Source: Trichormus sp. M33_DOE_039
GTDB lineage: Bacteria > Cyanobacteriota > Cyanobacteriia > Cyanobacteriales > Nostocaceae
Assembly: GCA_015296085.1 (NCBI GenBank)
Contig: DVDT01000087.1
Coordinates: 1 to 43,644 of the forward strand
Reading direction: 5' to 3'
DNA length: 43,644 bases
The notes beneath the pieces are model-generated. The model ran no database searches. It was not told the DNA's origin and saw only the letters and a program-made list of their open reading frames with translations. The translations under genes and the position numbers were made by a program. Positions 8,382 to 17,226 of the stretch are shown here, one piece after another. Within the stretch, counting starts at the first letter, position 1, and every line of letters begins with the position of its first letter.

Positions 8382-10229
8382 TTACTGACTAATAACTACT
8401 CGAAACCCGCAAATTCTCAATCCGCCGTCTGACTCATTCCAACTGCGGCTAGCACTGCGACAGAGTTCCGCGCCAAAATTCCAAGAGCCACCGCGCAGAA
8501 CTCGTCGATATATATCACCGCCTTCTTCCCATACGCTACTGTCTGTAGGCGCGCCATGATAATTATTATGCCAAGGGTCAGCGCACCATTCCCAAACTAG
8601 CCCGTGCATATCGTACAATCCAAAGGCGTTAGCTACTCGAAAACTTCCGACATCACTCGTTTCTTTTCGATAGCGGCTTTTGGCTTCTTTGTCGGTGTTG
8701 TCACCATTGCTATAGTTAACTAGGTCAGGGGTAATGGTTTCACCAAAGTGGAAGGATGTAGTTGTCCCGGCGCGACAGGCGTATTCCCATTCAGCTTCGC
8801 TGGGTAAACGATACTCGCGGCCAGTTTTTGCTGATAATCTGGCACAAAATTCTATAGCTTCATGCCAAGAGACATTTTCCACAGGCCGATTTTGACCTTT
8901 AAATTTAGAGGGATAAGGATTTAGGGGTTGGTTGATTTTAGGTAAAGCTGCGACAGCACGCCATTGGGCTTGGGTAATGGGAAACTTACCCATGAAAAAA
9001 GGTGCGATCGCTACTTGATGTTGTGGGCGTTCGTCTGCGTCACCTTCAAAGTTGGGTGAACCCATCATAAATTCACCCCCAGGAATTTCTAACATTTCTA
9101 AGGTGGTGTCTTTGCTGATTTCCTCTACAAAGAATTGAGCAACGCTGCGATCGCGAGCAACTATACGTCCCCCTGTATCTACTGTGACTACTTCAAATTC
9201 ACAAGTTTGTAAAGGTGGGAATGGCAGTTTGGTTTTTTGTAAGCTTGGCTGTAATGGTACTAGTGTTGGTTGATTAACCAATAATATTTGGGTTGCAATG
9301 TCAGGGATAATTGTACTTTTTAAATCATCTAAAGCTTCTTTAGCTGATTGATACCTTTCACTAGGTAAATGTTGAATTAATTTATCTAAAACTTTGCTTA
9401 AATTATGACTAACAAGAATACCTTTTCGCCCTAAATAATCTTGCCATAACCACTTGGCATTCATCGGATCATAAAGACCATCATCGATATTACCGTAAAG
9501 ATTCTGTATAGGTAAACATTGAGTTAAAAGACGCACACAAGTTACCCCCAAGGCATATAAATCACTAGCCGGACAAGCAAAACCTGCCATCTGTTCAGTT
9601 GGGGCATAACCCAGAGTATAAATTACTGTTGCTTGTCTAGCCACACTAGTTTGTGTAACTTGTTTAGCACCACCAAAATCTATTAATACTAATTTGCCGT
9701 CACCTTCACGACGAATAATATTTTCTGGTTTAATATCCCGATGTATAACATTACAAGAATGAATAAAATCGAGAACTGGTAATAAATCTAATAAAACTTG
9801 CCGAATTTGTGCCTCGTTAAATGAATTTTGCCGTAACTCTTGTAACAGAGTTAAACCTGGAATAAATTCCTGCACTAAATATAAGCTTGAACCTTGTTCA
9901 AAATAAGCTAATAATCTAGGAATTTGGTTATGATTTTCTCCCAGTTCATATAACCGAAACGCTTCGTCTTTGAAGAACTCGGCAGCTTTAGTACGTTGTC
10001 CTGTTCCCTGAATTTGGGGAAAAAATTGTTTGATGACGCAAGGAGCATTTAGCCTGTCTACGTCTTCAGCTGCATAGGTTTTACTAAATCCACCTTCACC
10101 TAATAGCCGCAATACACGATAGCGATTTCTCAGCAATTGGCCAAAGCTGCTTTGCCCGCAAGTCATGCAAAATTTATTGCCATCAGGGTTGAATGGATTT
10201 GAGCAATTGGGATTTTGGCAAATTTGCAT
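8382..10229 (-). CDS. Ser/Thr protein kinase fused to a formylglycine-generating-enzyme-like domain
   Basis: The protein has 615 aa. An N-terminal zinc ribbon (C4, C9, C21, C24) precedes a complete eukaryote-like kinase: Gly loop GEGGFSKTY (44-52), K67, catalytic D165 in HRDIKPEN, and D184 of DFG. The C-terminal part (about 377-613) is a SUMF1/FGE-type sulfatase-modifying domain: IPGGEFMMGS, RPVENVSWHEAIEFCARLS, YRLPSEAEWEYACRAGT, GLYDMHGLVWEWCADPW, RRVLRGGSW and GLRICGFRVV. Authentic FGEs use a Cys pair after RGGS. Here that stretch is RGGSWNFGAELCRS, with Asn at the first position and a single Cys, so formylglycine synthesis is doubtful and a binding or scaffold role is more likely. There is no membrane helix. 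It is monocistronic, about 650 bp from the next gene. Confidence 0.9.
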   Translation of the reverse strand: MQICQNPNCSNPFNPDGNKFCMTCGQSSFGQLLRNRYRVLRLLGEGGFSKTYAAEDVDRLNAPCVIKQFFPQIQGTGQRTKAAEFFKDEAFRLYELGENHNQIPRLLAYFEQGSSLYLVQEFIPGLTLLQELRQNSFNEAQIRQVLLDLLPVLDFIHSCNVIHRDIKPENIIRREGDGKLVLIDFGGAKQVTQTSVARQATVIYTLGYAPTEQMAGFACPASDLYALGVTCVRLLTQCLPIQNLYGNIDDGLYDPMNAKWLWQDYLGRKGILVSHNLSKVLDKLIQHLPSERYQSAKEALDDLKSTIIPDIATQILLVNQPTLVPLQPSLQKTKLPFPPLQTCEFEVVTVDTGGRIVARDRSVAQFFVEEISKDTTLEMLEIPGGEFMMGSPNFEGDADERPQHQVAIAPFFMGKFPITQAQWRAVAALPKINQPLNPYPSKFKGQNRPVENVSWHEAIEFCARLSAKTGREYRLPSEAEWEYACRAGTTTSFHFGETITPDLVNYSNGDNTDKEAKSRYRKETSDVGSFRVANAFGLYDMHGLVWEWCADPWHNNYHGAPTDSSVWEEGGDIYRRVLRGGSWNFGAELCRSASRSWNESDGGLRICGFRVVISQ

Positions 10230-10549
10230 AATGAAGGGAGGGTAGCATCTTGTCCAAAGTTAGCCCCAATATTATGGAATTGGAAACTGATATTAAAACA
10301 AATAAAATTTTATAGCTGCTGGATATGTATATACTGTTACAAAATAACATATCACGCAGATTAATTTACTTGTTGTTTTCTGCTGATTACTGTATATCTA
10401 AGTAACCATAATCTCATGAATAAAATAATAATATAGCTAATTTATTTAACTTGTCAATAGTGCTTCAATACAGTAAGTATTCATAATGTTATTGCTGGAA
10501 ATATAGTTTTTTTACTAAGTATAAAAATAATTTTTTTTAGATTTTTTTA

Positions 10550-10575
10550 AACTTTAAAATCATGATTTTAAAGTT
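10550..10575. repeat. Perfect 26-bp palindrome
   Basis: The left arm AACTTTAAAATCA is followed directly by its exact reverse complement TGATTTTAAAGTT, with no spacer. It is flanked by T-runs on its left. It could be a dimeric-regulator operator or an AT-rich hairpin. Confidence 0.75.
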
Positions 10576-10675
10576 GGATGAATTTGATACAAATAAATTC
10601 TGGTAATGCCCAATACCGATAAATTTAATTACATAAAATCGGTGCAGTCATTAGCTATTACTGAACAACTGAACC

Positions 10676-10749
10676 TTAAATGAACATTGATCTGAGCCAA
10701 AAAAGAAAAACTGAATATCTTTGTGAGCTTTAAATGAACATTGATCTGA
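10676..10749 (+). repeat. Two direct copies of a 20-bp sequence
   Basis: TTAAATGAACATTGATCTGA occurs at 10676-10695 and again, identically, at 10730-10749, with a 34-bp spacer (54-bp periodicity). It lies 130-200 bp before the secreted-protein gene. Paired operator sites or a local duplication are both possible. Confidence 0.8.
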
Positions 10750-10881
10750 TCCTATCCTTAATTTTTTCTATGTGTTCATAATTTTGTATTACAAATGCGA
10801 GTGCAACTTATTTGGGCTGGCTAAGGCACGAAGGAGTCGCACAGCAGAATATCAACTTCACACCAACAAGAAGATCAAGCT

Positions 10882-11484
10882 ATGTCACCTACTCTCACAA
10901 CCCTTGCCACAACAACACTGATAGCAGTAATTTTTGGAATTCAGAACCCCGCGACAGCCTTAGTTAAGCCACCCATATCTGCAAACGAGATAGTAAATTC
11001 TAATCAGAAGATATCCAAATATCTGGATGCAATTGCTCAAAACACATATCGGGGGCCAGACAGAGATTTTGCTATAGATATGCCTGGTAGAATCACAAAC
11101 AATACAAATGAGCAATTAACATCTGTAAGTTCTAGTACCAATACTGCATACACAATTATGCACAGAGATTCGCCCGCCGCTACTCAGTTAACCCCTCTAC
11201 AAATTCGGCAAGTTTTGCAGATCTCAATGCAGGAAGCTTTTGGTGGTACTGGCGTAGTGGTGAGAACTACTAGTTATGAAATTGAAGGATACCCTGGCTT
11301 AGAAATACTGATACGGCACTCTGATGGCATGTTGGGACAGTATCGTGCCTTTGCAGTGAATCAACGTCTGTATTTTATGGGAGCTGTAACGCCTAATAAG
11401 TTTACTAGAGAAGCCTTTAATTTCTTCAATTCTTTTCGCATCTATCCTGAACGCATTCGTTACTCAAACTCTGAGGTTTATTAA
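10882..11484 (+). CDS. Secreted hypothetical protein, 200 aa
   Basis: I do not recognise the family. Residues 1-26 form a Sec-type signal peptide (TLTTLATTTLIAVIFGI, then PATALVKP with a plausible cleavage after ATA). The mature part has an alternating beta-rich pattern: RDFAIDMPGRIT, YTIMHRDS, a helix (TPLQIRQVLQISMQEAF), YEIEGYPGLEILIRH, QYRAFAVNQRLYFMGAV, and a final FNFFNSFRI. This order of strands and helix recalls PsbP/LpqN-like periplasmic domains, but the likeness is weak. The product is expected in the periplasm or thylakoid lumen. It stands alone, with paired repeats upstream and a hairpin region downstream. Confidence 0.75.
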   Translation: MSPTLTTLATTTLIAVIFGIQNPATALVKPPISANEIVNSNQKISKYLDAIAQNTYRGPDRDFAIDMPGRITNNTNEQLTSVSSSTNTAYTIMHRDSPAATQLTPLQIRQVLQISMQEAFGGTGVVVRTTSYEIEGYPGLEILIRHSDGMLGQYRAFAVNQRLYFMGAVTPNKFTREAFNFFNSFRIYPERIRYSNSEVY

Positions 11485-11848
11485 TGATTGTGTATATTTG
11501 ATTCCCATCCGGTTCACTTACGCCAGAAAAGCCAACATTTGCTCAAAGATCAGCTTGATCAAATATACAAATGTTAAGAAATAATTCATTGAGATTATCC
11601 GGCAAATAACACAATACTGCTCTGAAAGCCAGGATAATTCGAGATTATCGAGGCTTGAGGGGATTTTGCGATCGCTGTACTCACTCTGCTATTCAGCCTA
11701 ATTGAACCGTATATTCATTACCCCTCCATTAATCACCATTTTAGTTGCAATGCAACGTTTCTCAAAACCCGTAATTCCAACAGATTTCCAATTCACATTT
11801 GAATTGTGAACCTTTCAGTCACAGTGAGTTAGTTTCAGGAGTTGCACA
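11485..11848. other. Intergenic 364 bp with nested inverted repeats
   Basis: Just after the secreted-protein stop, GTATATTTGAT (11492-11502) pairs with ATCAAATATAC (11558-11568). Inside and adjacent, AACATTTG (11534-11541) pairs with CAAATGTT (11568-11575). These two competing stems may form a terminator or 3' structure. One HIP1 site is present and no gene was found. Confidence 0.45.
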
Positions 11849-12301
11849 GTGCTTTTGCTTGACACACTATTCCAACATGATTCGCAGCCCAATGCCTGGC
11901 AGAAATTACAATTGATTGATTGGCTAAAAATATTTCTGAGACTGGTTAATTCTGAGCAAATTCAAAAATTTAATATATTCCAAGCTTTCTTCGCAATGAG
12001 AAAGTATGGATTATTCTTGTTACTCCTGCAAAAATACCCAAATATCAGAATCGTACCCAATCAAGAAATCGATGCGGTTTTACACGCACACATGGCTGAT
12101 ATTGATCAGTTTGCCAAAGATTGCCAAAAACTATACAACACATCTATTCACCATATTCCAGAATTTGGATTGAGGGACAATGATGAACGTTTAGAATGGC
12201 AATTGATTTTTGCTAAAACTCAGGTACTATTTGAGCTAAATTTTGGGCAAGGAGCAATGGGCGATTCTCCTCCCGCTTGTTGTGAAATTCTCCTAGCCTA
12301 A
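11849..12301 (+). CDS. Glycine-rich-domain-like (GRDP-like) protein, 150 aa
   Basis: The first half is helical (WQKLQLIDWLKIFLRL to GLFLLLLQKYPN). The second half holds the signature EIDAVLHAHMADIDQFAKDC followed by QKLYNTSIHHIPEFGLR. It matches the pattern D-x-x-W/L-H-x-H-x-x-D-x-x-x-[YF]-x-x-D-C...HH-x-P-x-FG-[LM]-R of the GRDP-like family known from plants, fungi and some bacteria, whose biochemical function is unclear. The motif's first aromatic is Leu here. The conserved His/Asp/Cys residues could bind metal, but that is inference. Translation starts at GTG 11849 behind a clear AGGAG (11837-11841). It is a single gene converging with the NB-ARC gene. Confidence 0.7.
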   Translation: MLLLDTLFQHDSQPNAWQKLQLIDWLKIFLRLVNSEQIQKFNIFQAFFAMRKYGLFLLLLQKYPNIRIVPNQEIDAVLHAHMADIDQFAKDCQKLYNTSIHHIPEFGLRDNDERLEWQLIFAKTQVLFELNFGQGAMGDSPPACCEILLA

Positions 12302-12504
12302 TTTTATTTCCCTTTCAGGAAAGGCAAAAAGCAGTATCTTTCGGAAAGCCCTCAGGCAGAAATTTTCTGTGTTTTTTATGCTCAATCCTTCATGCTTTTT
12401 GCCTTGTCTTGTACCCTTGTATTTAAAATCAACACTAATTCTAGAATTTAGTGATTTTCAATTAAAAGGTGTCTGAATCCTCATGCAATTACCTTCTACC
12501 TCCT

Positions 12505-14859
12505 TCAAATTTCCATCTCTATTTTTTGTAGTAGGTTTTGTGTTTCTTCAATTTCTGTGGACATACCCAGTTTTTTAAAATTTTCTAAGGCTTTCATAGC
12601 CCACTTTTGAGTATCAACTAAGTTACCTTTGGCCATTGCCAAAGAGGATAGTGATCGCTGGCAAAATGCAGTGCGGGTTTTGTCTTTGTTTGCTTCAGCA
12701 ACGCGTAGTCCTTCTTTGAGCAGTTGTTCGGCTTCATCTAATCTTTCTTGTTGAATGGCAATTTCTGCTAACCAATTTTGTGTGCAGAAAATGGCACGTA
12801 TCCATTGTATTGCTTGTGCAAGTTCTAGGGTTTGTTGAAAAATGATTCTCGCTGGCTCGTATTGTTCATTTTTAAAGAAAATCTCGCCTTGATAATATTG
12901 AATCTGAACTAATTGCCGCGATCGCTCTTCTTGGTCTAGTTGTGTTTGTTCTAGTAATTCCTTGGCTTGATTGAGCCATATCTGCGCCTCATCAAACTTT
13001 TGCTGTTGAATACGTAACACAGCGATATTTCTAGCCAAGCCCAACATAAATGCAGGTTCTTGATAGTGACGCAATTCCCAAGCTTTGGTAAATAATTCAT
13101 CAGCTTCTTCTAACTGCTTGAGTCTACCTAGGGAGGTGAGAGTCCAAGCGCGATCAACCATGACTTTGGCTGTCACCGGCCAGTCTCCCCGTTGTTCTGA
13201 GGCTTGAATTAACCATGCTGTCCAAGTTAGGCGATCGTAGTCCCAATATCGCAGGCGACTCTCTCTTCTACCCATTACATAGGTATAAGCCTCCAGATTT
13301 TGCCAAAACTTCCACATTTCAGCATATCGACCCTGAGCCATACACCACTCAATTACGGCTTGTAAATTTTGCCACTCCTCATCTAAACCATCAAACTGTC
13401 CTTGCCAACTTTGAGCATCTTGTCCAGCATAAATTTCTGAAAAGTTTAAGTACCAAGCAATCCACCTCTCTCTCACCTCCCATTCAAAATCAGGGTAAGC
13501 CTTGAGTTCAGCTAGGGCATACTCACGGGTTAGCGGTAACATACTGTAGCGATTATTTTCTTGTCTGACTAACGACAGGCTTCGCAATCGTGCTAAATCT
13601 GCATTGGTAGCATTGGTGTTAACTCCTGGAACTGCAACTTGTACCAACGCATCTTGTAAGGCTGGCATCGGAAATAGTGCCAATGCCATCAGTAACTTAT
13701 GGACTGATTGTCCTATAAGCGGGTTAACAGAAGTGGCAAAACAAAAACGAGCAACATCTCCCCTCGGCTCGAATATTCCTCCTAATACTTCTTTGATCGA
13801 GTAGCCGTTAGCTAGTTGACCAATCGAGTAAGTAATCGCTACGGGAATACCTCCTGTAGCTTTGTAAAGTATTTGACTATCGTGTTCATTCAGATCAATG
13901 CCCTTTTCTTGAGCCTCGTGCTGAATTAAACACAGACCATCTGACTCTGGCATTGATGTTAACCGCACAGGAACAAACACAATTTGTTCGCGGGTAGTAA
14001 TCACTGCTTTGACAGTTGGTGGTAATTCATATAGAAATGACAATACATCTTGTTGATTTTCCACTGTTTCTAAATTATCAACAATTAGCAATGTCTGTTG
14101 AGAGGAGAGAACATCTTTAATTAAATCCAATTGTTCTTCAAAACTCACCCCTGTAATATCTAACTCATCTAGGATGCGTGCGATTTGCCGAAAAATATCT
14201 TGTAACGTCCGTTTAGGGGCTAAACTGGGCAGTAAACCAAAAGGCATCAAGTAACACTGTTTAGCTGAAGTAAAAATGATGGTATCAAAAGTAGGTATAC
14301 CTGAAAACTCTTGGTGATTTTCACTGGCTTGTAAACAGCGATAAGCTGCTTCTAGAACTAGAGTAGTTTTGCCTACACCACCAATACCATCGACACTAAT
14401 TAAATGTGCAGAATGCGTGGGTGAAAGTAACTCCAAAAGTCGAGTGATTTCTTCTTCTCTACCGACAAATGTATTACAACTACGAGCTGGTAAGTTTTGA
14501 CGTACCTGTTTAGGAGGAATAAATGCAGGTAATGGAGACGGTGCTACAGATGTTTCTAGCTCATAGTCATTACTTCTGCTATATTGAGATTCTTTTGATA
14601 ATTTTTCTAAAGTTGATATTACCGTGTTGATGCGAATTTTCTGCCCTGTAGAAGCTGATAACAATTCCCAAAGTCTTGGGCAAAGTACTCGTTGTACAGT
14701 GCCGTTAGTGTATCCCGTAACCTGAATATCTTTTAGCCTATTGCCATGTAAAACTTGTTCGATGATAGACCTTTGTACATCAGTCAAAGGTCTGCCAGTT
14801 TTGAAGATAACTACGGTATTTGCCACTCTTATGAGTTCTGAGATTTTCTCATTATCCAT
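12505..14859 (-). CDS. STAND ATPase: vMAP-type HTH, NB-ARC and TPR repeats
   Basis: From the ATG at 14859 the protein has 784 aa. The N-terminal about 85 residues (IFKTGRPLTDVQRSIIEQVL to INTVISTLEKL) match the helical N-domain found in cyanobacterial vWA-MoxR-associated proteins. An NB-ARC ATPase follows, with Walker A GIGGVGKTTL (K164), Walker B TLLIVDNLE, the sensor TTRE and GGIPVAI. A winged-helix region leads to C-terminal TPR-like helices (about 540-780, e.g. RLDEAEQLLKEGLRVAEANKD). Such proteins are ligand-triggered oligomerising switches in signalling or conflict systems. No effector domain is visible. A TTG at 14910 would add 17 residues, but the ATG fits the family's usual N-terminus. 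The gene is not clearly in an operon. Confidence 0.85.
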   Translation of the reverse strand: MDNEKISELIRVANTVVIFKTGRPLTDVQRSIIEQVLHGNRLKDIQVTGYTNGTVQRVLCPRLWELLSASTGQKIRINTVISTLEKLSKESQYSRSNDYELETSVAPSPLPAFIPPKQVRQNLPARSCNTFVGREEEITRLLELLSPTHSAHLISVDGIGGVGKTTLVLEAAYRCLQASENHQEFSGIPTFDTIIFTSAKQCYLMPFGLLPSLAPKRTLQDIFRQIARILDELDITGVSFEEQLDLIKDVLSSQQTLLIVDNLETVENQQDVLSFLYELPPTVKAVITTREQIVFVPVRLTSMPESDGLCLIQHEAQEKGIDLNEHDSQILYKATGGIPVAITYSIGQLANGYSIKEVLGGIFEPRGDVARFCFATSVNPLIGQSVHKLLMALALFPMPALQDALVQVAVPGVNTNATNADLARLRSLSLVRQENNRYSMLPLTREYALAELKAYPDFEWEVRERWIAWYLNFSEIYAGQDAQSWQGQFDGLDEEWQNLQAVIEWCMAQGRYAEMWKFWQNLEAYTYVMGRRESRLRYWDYDRLTWTAWLIQASEQRGDWPVTAKVMVDRAWTLTSLGRLKQLEEADELFTKAWELRHYQEPAFMLGLARNIAVLRIQQQKFDEAQIWLNQAKELLEQTQLDQEERSRQLVQIQYYQGEIFFKNEQYEPARIIFQQTLELAQAIQWIRAIFCTQNWLAEIAIQQERLDEAEQLLKEGLRVAEANKDKTRTAFCQRSLSSLAMAKGNLVDTQKWAMKALENFKKLGMSTEIEETQNLLQKIEMEI

Positions 14860-15254
14860 CTGTCTGCTGAAGATAATTCCTTGTAGTGAGCTTAACTTAA
14901 ATTGTGCCAAGAAATGAATTGTTGAAGAAATTGAATAACAAATTGAAAATATTGAATATTTAGTGGCTAAGGGTTGAATATATAGCTGAAGTTTTAGCTA
15001 GAAAAGATATTGAAATTCTGCTATTAAATATTGTTATCTGGTCAGTTACAAATTTTCTAACGGCAAGTGAGAGGTGTTTGATTTACATCAACTCCAAAAT
15101 CTAATCTAGAAGGGGTATGAACCTCCATCATCAAATACCTTATAAGTTTAATATTTTGATAATTTGCAGGTGAATAAAAAGGCAAAAATCTGCAAAAATT
15201 CATAAAACATGAATTTGAGACCTCTGTCAATATAACTACTGCTAGGATAAATGA
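14860..15254. other. Divergent promoter region between NB-ARC and porin genes
   Basis: About 395 bp of AT-rich DNA separates the two divergent starts. A short inverted repeat, AATTCAT (15197-15203) and ATGAATT (15209-15215), lies 40 bp before the porin ATG. It could be an operator, for example for iron control given the porin type, but it is not a convincing Fur box. No gene was seen. Confidence 0.4.
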
Positions 15255-16856
15255 ATGTTGTACTTCTTTATATTTCCTCTGAAGTTTATTGCTACTGGAT
15301 TTATTTTGCTGTTAACTCCCTTAGCAAGGGTTAATGCCCAAGAATCAGGAAAAGTTGACACACCTAATCAAAACACAAATTCTTTTTTTGGAATCGGTCA
15401 ATATGCTCAACAAGACCCTGCACCAATCACTTCTGTGAATCAACTTGCTGATGTGCAACCAACGGATTGGGCCTTTCAAGCGTTGCAGTCTCTAGTTGAA
15501 CGTTATGGTTGTCTTGCAGGATATCCAAATGGGAGTTTCCAAGGGAATCGTGCGATGACTCGCTTTGAGTTTGCCGCTGCGTTAAACTCCTGCATAGACA
15601 AAGTTAATCAACGCCTGAGTGCTGAGATCTCAGACGCGGTTACTCAAGCAGATTTGGCGACTTTACAAAAGCTACAAGAGCAATTTTCCACAGAACTTGC
15701 TACTTTACGGGGTAGAGTAGATGTTTTGGAAGCACAAACCGAACAGCTGGAACAACGACAGTTTTCTACAACCACCAAACTTGATGGTCAGATAATATTT
15801 GCCGCTGCAGATGCTTTTGGCGATGCTAGCCGTAGTGGAAATGGAGATGAAAGTAACTTCACATTTTCTAGTCGGGTGCGCCTAAATTTTGATACCAGCT
15901 TTACCGGAAAAGATCGGTTGCGTGTACGACTACAAGCAAGTAATGTCATCAATCCCATTGCACCAGGAAATGAGGCTCGTTTCAGCTTTCAATCTGGTAG
16001 TGATACAAATAATAATGTTTTTCTGAGTAAACTGGAATATCGTTTTCCCGTAGGTGAGAAAGTCAGTGTTCTGGTTGGTACTGGTTTTAATACTTACTTT
16101 GACGACGCAGATGTGATTAATCCTTTACAAAGCGATGGGTATGCTGCTGTTTCTCGCTTCGGTCGATATAATACAATCTACCGTTTGGGTGGAGATACGG
16201 GGGTAGGTATAACTTTTAAACCGAGTGATAATTTCAAAGCAGAGATGTTTTATTTAGCAGGTAATGCTAACAACCCTGATAGTGGCTTGTTTAATGGTAA
16301 ATATGGCGCATTGGGACAGATTATCTTTTATCCCAACGCCAAAGACCCGGATACTAAACTAGCCTTTACCTACGTTAATGCTTACAACGAAAACGGTTTA
16401 GGACATAATACTGGCAGTTTAGCTTCTAACTTGGGTGGGAGAAAAGTTTCTTCTAATTCCTATGGAATTGAGACAAATGTCAAAGTTAGCGATCGCTTTC
16501 AAGTTGGTGGATGGGTAGGATATACCAATGCACGGGCTGTAACGGGTGAAGTCAAAGGTGATGCTGATATTTGGAACTGGGCGGTGACTCTAGCCTTTCC
16601 TGATTTGGGTAAAGAGGGAAATTTGGGCGGGATCATTGTTGGGATGCAGCCTAAGTTGACTGGTTCTTCAGCCGAATTATCCGGTTTACCGCGTCGTGAT
16701 CCTGATACTGGATTTCACATTGAGGGATTTTATCGGTATAAAATCAACGACAACATCAGTATTACTCCTGCTGTGATTTGGCTAACAGCACCAAACCACA
16801 ACGAGCAGAATGGCGATATTTTTGTAGGAGTAGTTAGGACGACTTTTAAAATATAA
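15255..16856 (+). CDS. Iron-uptake-type porin (SLH domain plus OprB barrel)
   Basis: This is an outer-membrane porin of 533 aa. It has a signal peptide (about 1-28, FIATGFILLLTPLARVNA) and one SLH domain (about 62-125, VQPTDWAFQALQSLVERYG, NRAMTRFEFAAALNSC) that anchors the protein to peptidoglycan. A short coiled coil follows (ADLATLQKLQEQFSTELATL), then an OprB-like beta barrel to the C-terminus. The barrel has alternating aromatic strands and ends in VVRTTFKI. Related cyanobacterial porins are implicated in iron and small inorganic ion passage. The substrate is not readable from sequence. The gene is followed by a strong hairpin. Confidence 0.9.
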   Translation: MLYFFIFPLKFIATGFILLLTPLARVNAQESGKVDTPNQNTNSFFGIGQYAQQDPAPITSVNQLADVQPTDWAFQALQSLVERYGCLAGYPNGSFQGNRAMTRFEFAAALNSCIDKVNQRLSAEISDAVTQADLATLQKLQEQFSTELATLRGRVDVLEAQTEQLEQRQFSTTTKLDGQIIFAAADAFGDASRSGNGDESNFTFSSRVRLNFDTSFTGKDRLRVRLQASNVINPIAPGNEARFSFQSGSDTNNNVFLSKLEYRFPVGEKVSVLVGTGFNTYFDDADVINPLQSDGYAAVSRFGRYNTIYRLGGDTGVGITFKPSDNFKAEMFYLAGNANNPDSGLFNGKYGALGQIIFYPNAKDPDTKLAFTYVNAYNENGLGHNTGSLASNLGGRKVSSNSYGIETNVKVSDRFQVGGWVGYTNARAVTGEVKGDADIWNWAVTLAFPDLGKEGNLGGIIVGMQPKLTGSSAELSGLPRRDPDTGFHIEGFYRYKINDNISITPAVIWLTAPNHNEQNGDIFVGVVRTTFKI

Positions 16857-16874
16857 GCAACATTTTCTAAGAAA

Positions 16875-16898
16875 CCAGACTTCATTAATGAAGTCTGG
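16875..16898. terminator. Perfect 24-bp palindrome after the porin gene
   Basis: The arms CCAGACTTCATT and AATGAAGTCTGG abut with no spacer, 18 bp after the porin stop. Only a short, AT-rich but not T-only tail follows. It probably ends or stabilises the porin mRNA. Confidence 0.65.
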
Positions 16899-17134
16899 GT
16901 TATAAAATCATCAATTTTTCTCTCGGAAAATATTATTATCTTTTGCAAAAACATTACTTGCAAGATGTTACCAGAATCATTACTATACTAGAATACTTAC
17001 GTAAGTAATAATTCTGAAGAGGTGGGCGTAACTTTAATTTCATTTTGAATAGCCTACAGCAAAACTTCACTTACATAATTTTGGGTTTTCATATTCCCCC
17101 TGCTATCAAAATTATTTAGATAAATGACTGCTTT

Positions 17135-17165
17135 GATAGGTTGGGTATCTCAACCTATCGGTTTT
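17135..17165 (+). terminator. Intrinsic terminator in the leader of the receptor-kinase gene
   Basis: The stem GATAGGTTG (17135-17143) pairs perfectly with CAACCTATC (17151-17159) around a 7-nt loop and is followed by GGTTTTT. It could end read-through from the porin or act as an attenuator if the kinase promoter lies upstream of it. Confidence 0.7.
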
Positions 17166-17226
17166 TATAAATTAAATAATTTCTCATTATTCAATGTGTA
17201 ATTAAACTAAATTTAGAGGTTAATTA

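Larger units (their letters stand above)
10230..10881. other. AT-rich intergenic 652 bp with palindrome and direct repeat, no gene
   Basis: This very AT-rich spacer separates the divergent kinase-FGE gene and the secreted-protein gene. It holds a perfect 26-bp palindrome and a 20-bp direct repeat, listed separately. No coding frame is convincing. Promoters for both flanking genes must lie here, but no clear -35/-10 pair was fixed. Confidence 0.5.
16857..17226. other. Intergenic 370 bp between porin and receptor-kinase genes
   Basis: It contains the porin's terminator-like palindrome and, 60-90 bp before the kinase start, an intrinsic-terminator-like hairpin. Both are listed separately. ACTTACGTAAGT-like symmetry lies near 16995. 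No coding frame is supported. Confidence 0.45.

Noticed and set aside
15197-15215. Fur box upstream of the iron-type porin
   Set aside because: The inverted repeat is only 7 bp per arm and does not fit the GATAAT-based Fur pattern well.
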